Source of the DNA: Pontibacter harenae
Lineage (GTDB): Bacteria; Bacteroidota; Bacteroidia; Cytophagales; Hymenobacteraceae
Direction: 5' to 3'
DNA: 64,000 nucleotides
Assembly: GCF_020907245.1 (NCBI RefSeq)
Contig: NZ_JAJJWH010000001.1
Span: 1 to 64,000, forward strand
Shown: positions 17,034 through 25,903 of the stretch, in pieces
Layout of the letters: each line of letters starts with the position of its first letter
Position numbering within the stretch: the first letter of the stretch is position 1
Program-made: the position numbers and the translations under genes
Notes under the pieces: model-generated
Seen by the model: only the letters and a program-made list of their open reading frames with translations
What the model was told of the DNA's origin: nothing
Database searches by the model: none

Positions 17034-20000
17034 TTATATTCTTACTCTTAGGTTAGCACCAACTGTGCGTGTAGCTGGCAACTGCCCTCCTTCATACCAG
17101 GTGTTCTCCAACTCTGACGGATCGATGCCATACTCCTGTGCAGGCGCGTAGATAAGCCAGGCGTTGTTTACTATCAAACCTATGTTGGCACTTCTCACTC
17201 CAAGGCGTCCGAAAACTGACTTTGGCAGCTCATACCCTAAGCGCACTTCACGCAGCTTCAGGTAAGATTTGTCGAGCACATTAGAGTTGATGTTATCGCG
17301 CTGCATAGCAGTATAGAAGTAGCTTCTGGCATTGATATAGGTTGTGTTTGGCTGTCCGCTTACGTCTACACCACCAATAGTAGTGCCTGGAGCATATACA
17401 CCTGGAATCAGGATACCACCACCAGCACTTGGGAAATCTCTCCAGTCGTTGCCTTTGTCATTTACGCCTACAGTACTTTCATGCAGGCCAGCACCTACAC
17501 CATACATTTTGGTGAGCGAGTGGAATAAACCTCCTTTTTGGAAATCTAAAGAGAAGGAAAGGTTAAAGTTTTTGTAGTGCAGGTTGTTAAACAAGCCTCC
17601 AGTATAATCTGGCTGAATGCTACCTCTCTCCTGGTTAATGGAGTAGGTTGGAATACCATTCGACTGAACCAGCACATTGCCGTTTTCGTCTCTGTTCCAC
17701 ATACGGCCTACCAGCATGCCCCAATCTCCGCCAACTCTGTGCTCCAGACGGGTATCGTTACGCTGCGTGCTAGCCAGGTAGTTACTTAAACCATCAGCCA
17801 GTTCTACCACTTTAGATCTGTTACGGCCAAAGTTAAAGGTTACATCCCAAGCAAAATCCTGCGATTGAACCGGTGTAGCTGATAAGCTTGCCTCAAAACC
17901 TTTACGTTCAATTTTACCAGCATTAATTTGGTAAGTACTGAAACCAGTTGCCGGGTCTACATCAAGTGCAAGAATTCTGTCTCTGTTATCATCTACATAG
18001 TATGTAAACTCTAACCCAACACGGTTGAACAGGCGTAAGTCAGTACCTATTTCCCATGAAGTTGTAAGAGCAGGATTGATGGCACCTGTACGGAACTGGT
18101 TTCCGATATCAGTAGATGGGGTGCCGCTGTAAAGAGGGCGGCTGATTATACTTGTGTATACTGAATAAGGATCTAAATCGTCGCCTACCTGTGCCCATGA
18201 ACCACGCAGTTTACCTAAGCTTAACACGTCGGTTACTCCTGTGCCACCCAGTAGTTCTGTAAATACAAAGCTACCGCCTACAGATGGATAGAAGAAGGAG
18301 TTGTTGTCTATAGGAAGTGTTGAAGACCAGTCGTTTCGGCCGGTAACATCCACAAACAAGAAGTTTTTGTATCCAAAAGATGCTCTACCATAAATACTTC
18401 TTACTTCTCGCTCGTAGAAACCACGCTCAATTAACGGGCGTGAGATAGAGCCGTTGCCAATATCGAAATAGTTTGGTGCACTTAAGCCGCCTTGGGTAGT
18501 TTCATCTAACCTGTTGTAGGTATTGCGACGAATGTTACCACCCACTAAGGCATCTACAGATATATCGCCGAAGGTACGGTTGAACGTAAGGTTCGTTTCA
18601 TAGTTCATCTCCTTCGTTACATCCTCATAAATAGAATATTCATCTGTATTGATGCCGCCTGTGGCCATACGAGCATCTCCGCTTCTGCCTCTGTAGCTCA
18701 TGCGGGCATAAGAGCTCCATGCGAAGTTGTTGTTAATTTTGTAGTTAAAACCGAGGTTACCTACTAGCCTGTTAGACTCAGCTGTTGAGAAGCTTTCGTT
18801 TACAATAAAGTAAGGCGAATCCCAGTAAGCTGGGGCTAAGTAAATGTTTGGGTTGCCTGTAGCATTTGGGTTTCCGATGTTCCAGGACTGTAGCGAGCCA
18901 TCTGGATTGCGGTAGCTCTTTAACCTTTCGAAGTCTAGCTGGCGCTGGAACCACTGGTTAAAGTTCTGCGTCACGTTCAATCCGTTCAGGCTGTAGCCTT
19001 CTCCTGGCTGGCCTTTGGTGTCATTGTAAGTAAAGGTAAGGTCTGTTGAAACAGATAGTTTTTTAGAGATATCAAATGTTGTGTTAAGCCCAACCTGGTG
19101 CTGATCACGCTTCGCATTTGGCACGATCAGCGTACGGTTCTGGTTGGCGTACGTCATACGATAGGTATAATTATCAGCGCCACCGCTTACGGCAATACTA
19201 TTGTTCAGGTAAGTGCCTGTGCGATAGAAGTTTCTTATGTTATCAGGCTGTGGTACCAGTGGCGACAACTGTCCAAACTCTTCGCCAGGGTACCAGGAAT
19301 AGTAAGGGCGATACAACTGCCCGTTCATTTTAGGCCCCCAGCTTTCGTCGGCACCATACTGCAGTATACGCTGCCCATCGAAGCCTGCCCAACTCTCTGG
19401 GTGTACGGCTGGCTTGTAGCGGAAAATATAGAATCCTTCGTCGTCGAAGTTTGTACCTGGGCTGTTAGAGTTTGAGGTATAGCCACCAGCATATTCATTC
19501 TGGTAAGGCATCATAACAGAAGGGTTCTCGAACGATGCAGACAAGTTAAGGTCTACTGTTGGAGCACCTTTTGCACCTTTCTTACTAGTGATAATTACCA
19601 CGCCATTGGCAGCACGAATACCGTAAAGTGCCGTAGCAGCTGCACCTTTCAGCACAGAGATACTTGCCACGTTGTCCATAATTACGCTATTCTGATCAGT
19701 TACAGTACCATCCACGATGTATAGTGGAGGGTTTGAAGTATTCAGGCCATTCGCACCACGAATAACAATGTCAGCGTTATCAAAAGATGAACTCGGAGAA
19801 CCCTGAATCTGCACACCTGATACTTTACCCACCAGCGAAGTAGTCACGTCGTTAGATTTGGCGTAGGTCAGGTTCTCGCTATCAACCACACCAACCGAAT
19901 AAGGCAGTGTTTCTTTCTCGCGTTGGTAGCCGAGCGCTGTTACCACCACCTCATCCAGTTGCTTCGAATCAACTGGCATGCTCACATTTATGGTGGTGTT

Positions 20001-20264
20001 GGTGCCAATAGGTCGGGTTACTTCCTGATAACCTATAAAACGAAAGGCAAGTGAGGTAGCACCCTCAGGCACATTGATACTGTAATTGCCTTCTACGCCT
20101 GTAGATACTGCGGTAGTCGTGCCTTCTGCAAGCACCAGGACACCTGGAATAGGCTCGCCCGACGCTGCGTCTACCACTTTTCCGCTGATTGTCCTGACTT
20201 GCGCCATCGCCTGCTGCAGCAGGACGGACATCAACAAAAAGCAAAAGAGTAATGATTTCTTCAT
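17034..20264 (-). CDS. SusC/RagA-family TonB-dependent outer-membrane transporter
   Basis: A 1076-residue TonB-linked transporter that imports ligands captured by its SusD partner. Order: signal peptide ending about AMA-QVR; CarboxypepD_reg-like beta-sandwich (about 22-105, ISGKVVDAASGEPIPGVLV); TonB-box/plug segment (DEVVVTALGYQREKETLPYSVGVV then NDVTTSLVGKVSGVQIQG, about 104-230); and a 22-strand barrel ending LRVRI. The plug phrase VSVLKGAAATALYG-type is present (SISVLKGAAATALYGIRAANGVV). First gene of the susCD operon; more than 1 kb of non-coding DNA lies upstream, so regulation probably acts there. Substrate unknown. Confidence 0.95.
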   Translation of the reverse strand: MKKSLLFCFLLMSVLLQQAMAQVRTISGKVVDAASGEPIPGVLVLAEGTTTAVSTGVEGNYSINVPEGATSLAFRFIGYQEVTRPIGTNTTINVSMPVDSKQLDEVVVTALGYQREKETLPYSVGVVDSENLTYAKSNDVTTSLVGKVSGVQIQGSPSSSFDNADIVIRGANGLNTSNPPLYIVDGTVTDQNSVIMDNVASISVLKGAAATALYGIRAANGVVIITSKKGAKGAPTVDLNLSASFENPSVMMPYQNEYAGGYTSNSNSPGTNFDDEGFYIFRYKPAVHPESWAGFDGQRILQYGADESWGPKMNGQLYRPYYSWYPGEEFGQLSPLVPQPDNIRNFYRTGTYLNNSIAVSGGADNYTYRMTYANQNRTLIVPNAKRDQHQVGLNTTFDISKKLSVSTDLTFTYNDTKGQPGEGYSLNGLNVTQNFNQWFQRQLDFERLKSYRNPDGSLQSWNIGNPNATGNPNIYLAPAYWDSPYFIVNESFSTAESNRLVGNLGFNYKINNNFAWSSYARMSYRGRSGDARMATGGINTDEYSIYEDVTKEMNYETNLTFNRTFGDISVDALVGGNIRRNTYNRLDETTQGGLSAPNYFDIGNGSISRPLIERGFYEREVRSIYGRASFGYKNFLFVDVTGRNDWSSTLPIDNNSFFYPSVGGSFVFTELLGGTGVTDVLSLGKLRGSWAQVGDDLDPYSVYTSIISRPLYSGTPSTDIGNQFRTGAINPALTTSWEIGTDLRLFNRVGLEFTYYVDDNRDRILALDVDPATGFSTYQINAGKIERKGFEASLSATPVQSQDFAWDVTFNFGRNRSKVVELADGLSNYLASTQRNDTRLEHRVGGDWGMLVGRMWNRDENGNVLVQSNGIPTYSINQERGSIQPDYTGGLFNNLHYKNFNLSFSLDFQKGGLFHSLTKMYGVGAGLHESTVGVNDKGNDWRDFPSAGGGILIPGVYAPGTTIGGVDVSGQPNTTYINARSYFYTAMQRDNINSNVLDKSYLKLREVRLGYELPKSVFGRLGVRSANIGLIVNNAWLIYAPAQEYGIDPSELENTWYEGGQLPATRTVGANLRVRI

Positions 20265-21453
20265 GTTGTTAGATTGGTTTAGTTAAGTTAGAAATGATGA
20301 AGATTGAATATAAAATGTACTACTGTAAAGCAATTTTAGCGCACGCGTATGCTGTAGTAAAGCACCTGCTTGCGAAACACATGTTTATTTTGCACAACGC
20401 CTACATATGCGTCTCTCCCCTTTAAGTAAAGCGCCACATAAGAAAGCATATAAAACACCAATAAATTAAATATATATTCAGCACCTTATATTGGTGCACT
20501 TCTTGAACTTTAAAGGACTAGTAAAGTCAATTTATTTTTTTAGAAGCATCCGCTTTCTGCTAAGGCACTTCTAAAACGAAGTAACCGGAACCAAAGAAGG
20601 CAATGCCTACACCAACACATGAAGAATAGTTAGATACTAAAAAAGGAGCATTTAAGAACTAAGCACTATGCTTTAGAAACAGCTATATTTCGCAGCATGT
20701 AAAACCAAATCTATTCTAAAACTTTATTCTTAGCAAGCATAAGTTAAAATTAATTGATTTTTGACAATAAAAAATAGAGCTGATTGCTATTATTCTAAAT
20801 AAGTGTTTTTGCAAGACAGGCACTTGTGGAGCAGGGAAAACAATAAGCACCCGCAAGAGCATAGAAGCAGGCTAGGCTGTAAACTTTCTGTCCTTTACAA
20901 ATTGGTACAGGCGAGCACGTTAGACCAAGAAAACTACTTTTCTACTCATAAGCTTACAGCACTTTACTCTTGTCCAAGCATAATTAGTGTTTAAACAGGA
21001 ATATCCTAGTTTCATAGTCTTTTCTACACCAAATAAGATATTCGCTAAGTCCAAATAAGGATAGGCAGGTGCAAAATTATTGCTAAAAAGAAAACAATCT
21101 TGAATATTTCTATTTATAAATAAGCCAAAATAGGCTATGCCTTCTAACTGAATAGCGAAATAACTACTCCCTTTTATCTAAGCTTTAAACTCCTTCTAAT
21201 GAGACAATATAAAGTGTTGAAAAAGATGATAAATTAAGCCTGTCTTTGAATAACATAAATCATTCAGGAATGAAAACATAAGGCATTTATGGCAGAGACA
21301 AAGTTATCCTTATCTGTACCAACTTAAACTGTTTGAATATAGACATTTACAATATACCTGAACAGGTAATTTATTGTGTTGATGGCTAATTTTCGGTATA
21401 CTTTGGCTAGGATTTTGCACGTTACTTCCATATAAATTTAAGCTTTTTATAAT
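20265..21453. other. 1.19 kb gene-free region upstream of susC
   Basis: AT-rich, with stop codons dense in all frames; the 63-codon frame at 20803-20994 starts at GTG and shows no coding character. On the minus strand TAGATTTG (20706-20713 read in reverse) fits the TAnnTTTG -7 box, with CTTG about 20 bases upstream. If used, it would give the susC transcript a leader of about 440 bases. The rest may hold the promoter of the plus-strand secreted-protein gene. No RNA gene was recognised. Confidence 0.4.
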
Positions 21454-22977
21454 ATGCGTAAATCAATTTTGACCCTTCTCTTTGTGGGACTTTTTGCCTC
21501 ACTGGCAAGTGCCCAGAAAGAGTTTGCCAGCATAGACTTACCTATTCGGCGTGCGCAGGAGCTAGTAACGGTTGCCGACGATGATGGTAATGTTTGTGTG
21601 TACTTCTTCCAGAATGGCAAGATATACTTTAACCTACTTTCTCCTTCGGGAGAGCAGATAGCAGCACAGGAAATTCCTTTTCGTATGAACCAGGAGCCGC
21701 AGATACTAGGCACCCGTGTTTCCGCCAACTCGTTTATCTTCTATAGCCGCTACATTAGTGGCCGTCGGGAGTATGTGCGCCCGTTTTCTATACATCGTAC
21801 CCAAGGCACGTTCAAAAGCCATCAGGATATTGAACTGAGGTTAGGAAGAGGCGAGTACTTTGTAGGCGCTTTTGCAGACACGGAACACTTTTATATGCTG
21901 TATTCTGATAAAGATGCTAATCTGCACCTTTACCGCGATGCTGATGATGTGCAGATGGAGAAAAAAACCTTCACAACAGAAGAAATGCCACGCACCCGCG
22001 ATCGTCAGGAGCGAGAGCGAGAGTTGATCTTTATTAATCCAGATATGGAGCGCACTGTATTTGCTGGCCACCATCGCAGCAAGATTTACTCGCGTGGCGA
22101 TAAAATACACATGGTTTTCGATGGTTTTCAGACGAAAGGCAATAGCAAAAATGCGACAACTGAAATTCTGACACTTGATTGGAATTCAGGTAAAACAAAT
22201 TACCGCACACTGCCTGCTATAGAACAAAAGTCGGAGCCTAAGTTTAACTCTTTCCTGCACGATAATACGCTTTTCCGCTTGCAACTGGACAGAGACAGCT
22301 TAAATTTAACGGCTTATGACTTTGCTTCGCTTAAACCAATTAAAGAGTATAGTTTCGGAAGCGAAGACGACATTACTTTGAAGGCAACCCCTGTCGTAAA
22401 ACATGGCAACCAGTCTTTTCTCTCTTCTGATGCGAAGACTATAGAAGGCAATAAGGTAATGAAGAACCTGGCCGATGGAATACCTGCCGTAACAGTAGAT
22501 GCCTTTAACGACAGCACGATACAATTAACCATTGGTTCGTTTCTGCCGCCATTTACGAGTAACCGTAACAACAACGACTCTCGTATGGTACGCACACCAG
22601 ATCGTTATGTACAGACCTCGAGGGGACTGATGATGGTACCTGGCCGTTGGACACCAGCCTATATGGTTCCGAGCCAATATCTTAATTCTCCTTTCTATAG
22701 CCGATACTTCTACGATCCGTACGGGCAAATGGGAGGCGCAGACCAAGGACCAGGCGTGAGTACCTATTTCCGAGCTGTGCTGGACAGTAAAACGCTGGCT
22801 GCTCAGGACACTTCTGCTGCATCAGCCATTTTACAACACAAACTAGAGCAGTACGAGCAGGAGCTAAAGCCTACTCCAGATTATAAGACGCTCTACCGCT
22901 ATGGCAATAGACTTCACTATGGCTACTTCGACAGAAAAGAGAAAGCCTTCAAAATAGTAGAGTTTGCACAGCAGTAG
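21454..22977 (+). CDS. secreted protein of unknown function (507 aa)
   Basis: I do not recognise a family. The product has a clean signal peptide (MRKSILTLLFVGLFASLASA-Q). The mature part is rich in beta-strand-like segments separated by polar loops (VTVADDDGNVCVYFFQNGKIYFNLL; NSFIFYSRYISGRREYVRPF; DTEHFYMLYSDKDANLHLYRD shown in parts). Their spacing of about 40-50 residues would suit a beta-propeller through about residue 360. The C-terminal part is Tyr/Pro/Gly-rich (SPFYSRYFYDPYGQMGG), ending in a helix and a strand pair. It is probably periplasmic. The gene is monocistronic and convergent with a DUF4168 gene across a perfect terminator. Confidence 0.7.
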   Translation: MRKSILTLLFVGLFASLASAQKEFASIDLPIRRAQELVTVADDDGNVCVYFFQNGKIYFNLLSPSGEQIAAQEIPFRMNQEPQILGTRVSANSFIFYSRYISGRREYVRPFSIHRTQGTFKSHQDIELRLGRGEYFVGAFADTEHFYMLYSDKDANLHLYRDADDVQMEKKTFTTEEMPRTRDRQERERELIFINPDMERTVFAGHHRSKIYSRGDKIHMVFDGFQTKGNSKNATTEILTLDWNSGKTNYRTLPAIEQKSEPKFNSFLHDNTLFRLQLDRDSLNLTAYDFASLKPIKEYSFGSEDDITLKATPVVKHGNQSFLSSDAKTIEGNKVMKNLADGIPAVTVDAFNDSTIQLTIGSFLPPFTSNRNNNDSRMVRTPDRYVQTSRGLMMVPGRWTPAYMVPSQYLNSPFYSRYFYDPYGQMGGADQGPGVSTYFRAVLDSKTLAAQDTSAASAILQHKLEQYEQELKPTPDYKTLYRYGNRLHYGYFDRKEKAFKIVEFAQQ

Positions 22978-22990
22978 TATTCAAAACTTC

Positions 22991-23036
22991 TAAAATAGAA
23001 AAGCCCAACTCTACGGAGTTGGGCTTTTCTATTTTA
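22991..23036. terminator. bidirectional terminator, perfect 21-bp stem with UACG loop
   Basis: Arms 22991-23011 and 23016-23036 are perfectly complementary. The loop is C(TACG)G, a UNCG-type tetraloop known for high stability. A/T flanks allow termination in both directions for the converging genes. Confidence 0.92.
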
Positions 23037-23051
23037 GAACATTGTTGCTCT

Positions 23052-23558
23052 TTACTGGCCTTGTTGCATCATTTGGTTCACTTTGGCTTGTACGGCAGGG
23101 CTTTGCTGGTAAGCAAGAAGCATCTGTTCGTATTTCTCCATAGTAAGACCATCTTTCACAATAGCTTTTTCAACTTTTTGCTGCACTTCAGGCTGCATTT
23201 CTATCATGCGTTGTGCGGCCTTGTTAAAAGCAGCCATTTCTTCTGGTGTAGCCTCCGCTTCCTGAAGCTGCTGCTGTTGGTGTGCCTGTGCCAACTCATT
23301 AAACTTGTTCACCTCCAGTTTTTCTTCCTGCAGTATAGTCATCATTACTTTTTCGCTTTCTGCCTGCACATCCATCAGGCGCGTGTTGGCATCTACAAAT
23401 TGCTTAATTTCTTTATCAGAATAGTCTGTTTGTACTTGCTGCTGCTGTTGTTGCGGCAATTGTGTAGAATTCTGAGCAAATACTGCCTGTCCCGAAAAAG
23501 AAAAAGCTATCACCGCAGCAGCGGCAGCTGCCTTCTTGAAGTTATTTAGCATGTTCAT
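23052..23558 (-). CDS. DUF4168 periplasmic protein
   Basis: The 168-residue product begins with a signal peptide rich in alanine (FKKAAAAAAVIAFSFSGQAVFA-Q). A Gln-rich linker (residues about 33-43) precedes the DUF4168-like helical region: SDKEIKQFVDANTRLMDVQ, EEKLEVNKFNELAQAHQ and AIVKDGLTMEKYEQMLLAY. The EEMAAFNKAAQRMIEMQPEVQQ motif with the later DGLTMEKY helix is typical. Function is unknown; the helices are amphipathic and suit an oligomer or a chaperone-like role. A second ATG two codons in (23552) is an equally possible start. Convergent with the secreted-protein gene. Confidence 0.75.
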   Translation of the reverse strand: MNMLNNFKKAAAAAAVIAFSFSGQAVFAQNSTQLPQQQQQQVQTDYSDKEIKQFVDANTRLMDVQAESEKVMMTILQEEKLEVNKFNELAQAHQQQQLQEAEATPEEMAAFNKAAQRMIEMQPEVQQKVEKAIVKDGLTMEKYEQMLLAYQQSPAVQAKVNQMMQQGQ

Positions 23559-23730
23559 AGGATTTCTAATCTAAGTTAAGAGGTGAAAAAATTGTACTCA
23601 AAAACCTGAGTGTATCTTAGGTATACTTCATTCGCTTCTAAATAGTTTTCTTCTTAGAATTTACCTGTCCGAGCCAATACATTACTTTCTGTGATATGCT
23701 CTTACAGTTTATCCCTCTGTTTCGGCACTT

Positions 23731-23774
23731 CATCCACTTATAGTTTAGAAAAGCAAAGAGCTTTTGCACCTTTG
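23731..23774 (+). promoter_or_regulatory. promoter block, copy 1
   Basis: This 44-base block is repeated upstream of the next gene (24954-24997). It contains TTTA (23744-23747), exactly 19 bases, then CACCTTTG (23767-23774), one base off TAnnTTTG. It ends 22 bases before the GESHG-protein start. Confidence 0.6.
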
Positions 23775-23796
23775 AAATGAACAAGAACAAAAACAC

Positions 23797-24894
23797 ATGA
23801 AAAAGACATTGAAGGTTTTCGCAAAGGTTGTGCTTGTATTGGTGCTGCTTCCGCTGGTGGTATATTTTTACTTTTGGATAAAGAACATCAACTTTATAGG
23901 AAAAACAGACGACGAGGCAATTGAATATCTAACCCATAACAAGCAAGACATTACCCTAAGGTTTAAAAGAGATGAACTCGATACAAGGCTTTTTGATGAT
24001 ACTTTCTACAACAGTCAGGTGTTTTTTTTAGGCGAAAGCCATGGATATGCCGACGTACAGTTAGTAGACAAATACATGCTGATGCACCTGAACAGGGAAC
24101 TTGGAGTAAGGCACTACATAGCTGAAATGGACAGCATCAGGGCGTACAGGCTAAACCTGTTTTTAGAACAGGATACGAAAGACAGCCTGTTATTAAAGCA
24201 GGTGGTAAGAGACATTAGAATGCGCATTCCTCAGCAGTCCAGCAAAGAACTGTATCAAAAGTGGCTGGATATTTATGACTACAATAAAACCTTGCCAGAC
24301 TCTTTAAAAATTACGGTTATCGGAGTTGACAAGGACTTTGAAGACACTTCCAGAGCTATAGAAAGAGACTCTATGATGCTGGTTAACTTCAAAAGAGCGG
24401 TGGAAAGGCAAGGCTTGGAAAACGAAAAGTTCTACGGTTTCTTTGGCTACACGCATGTGCTGCAAAGTAGCTATGGCGAGGAGAACATCTATCCGTTCGC
24501 GGCTAAAATAAAAAGATCAGATCTACCTTTTGCCAACAAGGTTCAGAGCATAGTTTGCCTGACACTAGATAGCGAGATGTCCCTGCCGAAGAACCACCAG
24601 TTCCCATCGCCTCCCGACGAAAAAACATCGCTGATAAACTCAGATGGACCTGTTACAATAGTAAAAGGCATCAAAGATTTAAGAGCAGTTACGCATCAAA
24701 ACACAATCACTTTGTTTAGCCTGAACAGTGCTAACTCTCCCTACAAGCGCAATCAAAACCTAGCAGGTATAAAAGTAAATTTAGTGGGCAACGACATCCT
24801 TCCCAGCAATACAGAACAGAAAACTACAGGTTTCTTTCAGTATGCTATACTAGTTAGAAACTCCAAGGCTCTTACAAGCCTTGAACCGAACTAA
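23797..24894 (+). CDS. membrane-anchored erythromycin-esterase/ChaN-like protein
   Basis: A 365-residue protein with one N-terminal membrane helix (about 8-27) and an extracytoplasmic domain. The motif FFLGESHGYADVQLV (Glu80, His82) and YIAEMDS (Glu110) recall the GExxHG/GExH active-site strand of the erythromycin-esterase/ChaN/TIKI superfamily. GFFGYTHVLQS near residue 225 gives a plausible second histidine. Superfamily members are metal-dependent hydrolases or haem-iron-binding proteins; a macrolide esterase function is not implied. It shares a duplicated promoter block with the following gene but has separate spacing (131 bases), so the two look co-regulated, not strictly an operon. Moderate confidence in the superfamily. 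Confidence 0.6.
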   Translation: MKKTLKVFAKVVLVLVLLPLVVYFYFWIKNINFIGKTDDEAIEYLTHNKQDITLRFKRDELDTRLFDDTFYNSQVFFLGESHGYADVQLVDKYMLMHLNRELGVRHYIAEMDSIRAYRLNLFLEQDTKDSLLLKQVVRDIRMRIPQQSSKELYQKWLDIYDYNKTLPDSLKITVIGVDKDFEDTSRAIERDSMMLVNFKRAVERQGLENEKFYGFFGYTHVLQSSYGEENIYPFAAKIKRSDLPFANKVQSIVCLTLDSEMSLPKNHQFPSPPDEKTSLINSDGPVTIVKGIKDLRAVTHQNTITLFSLNSANSPYKRNQNLAGIKVNLVGNDILPSNTEQKTTGFFQYAILVRNSKALTSLEPN

Positions 24895-24953
24895 CAGCCC
24901 AGCAGCCTTTAAAAACAGTTCTCCTTACAACTCATCTACCTTATTCTACAGCT

Positions 24954-24997
24954 CATCCACTTCTAGTTTAGGAAGGCATAAGGCTTTTGCACCTTTG
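24954..24997 (+). promoter_or_regulatory. promoter block, copy 2
   Basis: Near-copy of 23731-23774: CATCCACTT..TAGTTTAG..AAG GC..GCTTTTGCACCTTTG. TTTA (24967-24970) and CACCTTTG (24990-24997) keep the 19-base spacing. It ends 28 bases before the next ATG. Confidence 0.6.
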
Positions 24998-25025
24998 GTC
25001 TATAGCAAACAGAAAACATAAAACC

Positions 25026-25718
25026 ATGGAAACTTTATTTACAGCACTTCTTATCCTACACATTGCAGCAGGCACTATTGGTTTAATATCTGGACCTGTT
25101 TCTATGGTAAACAGGAAGGGCGGCAAACAGCACCGCCTTACTGGTAAAACATTCTTTTATGCCATGATGCTGGTGGCTGTAACGGCTGTTGCAATGGCTT
25201 CACTGCCTAACCATCACAGCCCTTTCCTGCTTATCATCGGGGTGTTTAGCGCTTATCTTGTTAGCTCTGGCTACCGTGTGCTGTACCTGAAAGGGTTGGT
25301 AAAGGGGCAAAAGCCGCAGCTATTGGACTGGGCCATTTCGTTTGTCATGGCTGCCTTTGCCGCATATTTTGTTCTCTCAGGATTAATAGGAGGCATGAGC
25401 AGCAGCTTTGGCAACAGCAGTAACATTGTTTCGGTGGTCTTTGGAAGTATAGCTATGTTGTTGGTAGCAAAAGACATCCGAAAGTACACCAAAGCCCCTG
25501 CCGACAAAAACTTCTGGCTCTACGACCACATCGCCCGCATGGTGGCAGGCAACATTGCGGCTTTCACGGCTTTCCTGGTAGTAAATAACACCCCACTTCC
25601 GCCTGTAGTAGCCTGGCTGGGCCCAACTGTTATCGGTTCTGCTGTCATCAGCTTCTTTATCACGAAGTATAAACTGAAAGCAAGGAAAGGTGCAGAGGAG
25701 TTGGCAACAGCTATTTGA
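25026..25718 (+). CDS. multi-pass membrane protein, DUF2306-like
   Basis: A 230-residue protein with about seven hydrophobic helices. The N-terminus (TLFTALLILHIAAGTIGLIS with His13, then GPVSMVNRKGGKQHRLTGKTFF) resembles DUF2306-type and related cytochrome-like membrane proteins: a conserved His in helix 1 and a GxxHR loop. The paired histidines could bind haem, but this is inference. ATG 25026 is chosen; an in-frame start at 24987 falls inside the promoter block. It shares an upstream promoter block with the preceding GESHG gene and is followed by the nested hairpin element that begins one base after its stop. Confidence 0.65.
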   Translation: METLFTALLILHIAAGTIGLISGPVSMVNRKGGKQHRLTGKTFFYAMMLVAVTAVAMASLPNHHSPFLLIIGVFSAYLVSSGYRVLYLKGLVKGQKPQLLDWAISFVMAAFAAYFVLSGLIGGMSSSFGNSSNIVSVVFGSIAMLLVAKDIRKYTKAPADKNFWLYDHIARMVAGNIAAFTAFLVVNNTPLPPVVAWLGPTVIGSAVISFFITKYKLKARKGAEELATAI

Positions 25719-25859
25719 TAGATGTTAGACTTCCACTATTTATGCCGCAAGTTTAGCGACAGCGTAACTTGTGGCTTGGCATGCCCACCAGTTTCCGCTA
25801 TGCTCAAACTGGCGGTATCAAATGTTTTCTATAATCTAGCATCTAGAGTCTAACATCTA
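25719..25859. repeat. nested twin-hairpin element (REPIN/MITE-like)
   Basis: A perfect 12-bp inverted repeat, TAGATGTTAGAC (25719-25730) and GTCTAACATCTA (25848-25859), encloses two hairpins. Hairpin 1 is GCCGCAAGTT (25744-25753) with AACTTGTGGC (25766-25775). Hairpin 2 is CCACCAGTTT (25785-25794) with AAACTGGCGG (25806-25815). Each has one mismatch. It contains no gene. The layout resembles RAYT-mobilised REP doublets, but no RAYT gene is in the window. Confidence 0.7.
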
Positions 25860-25903
25860 CTATCTAACTCACCTTTTACTTATATTCGCTTTTATACTTT
25901 AGG

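Noticed and set aside
20803-20994. 63-codon frame in the region upstream of susC
   Set aside because: GTG start, no coding character or recognisable motif, surrounded by dense stops.
23797-24894. Macrolide-resistance erythromycin esterase
   Set aside because: Only the superfamily GESHG strand is similar; overall sequence and membrane anchor do not support an antibiotic-resistance call.
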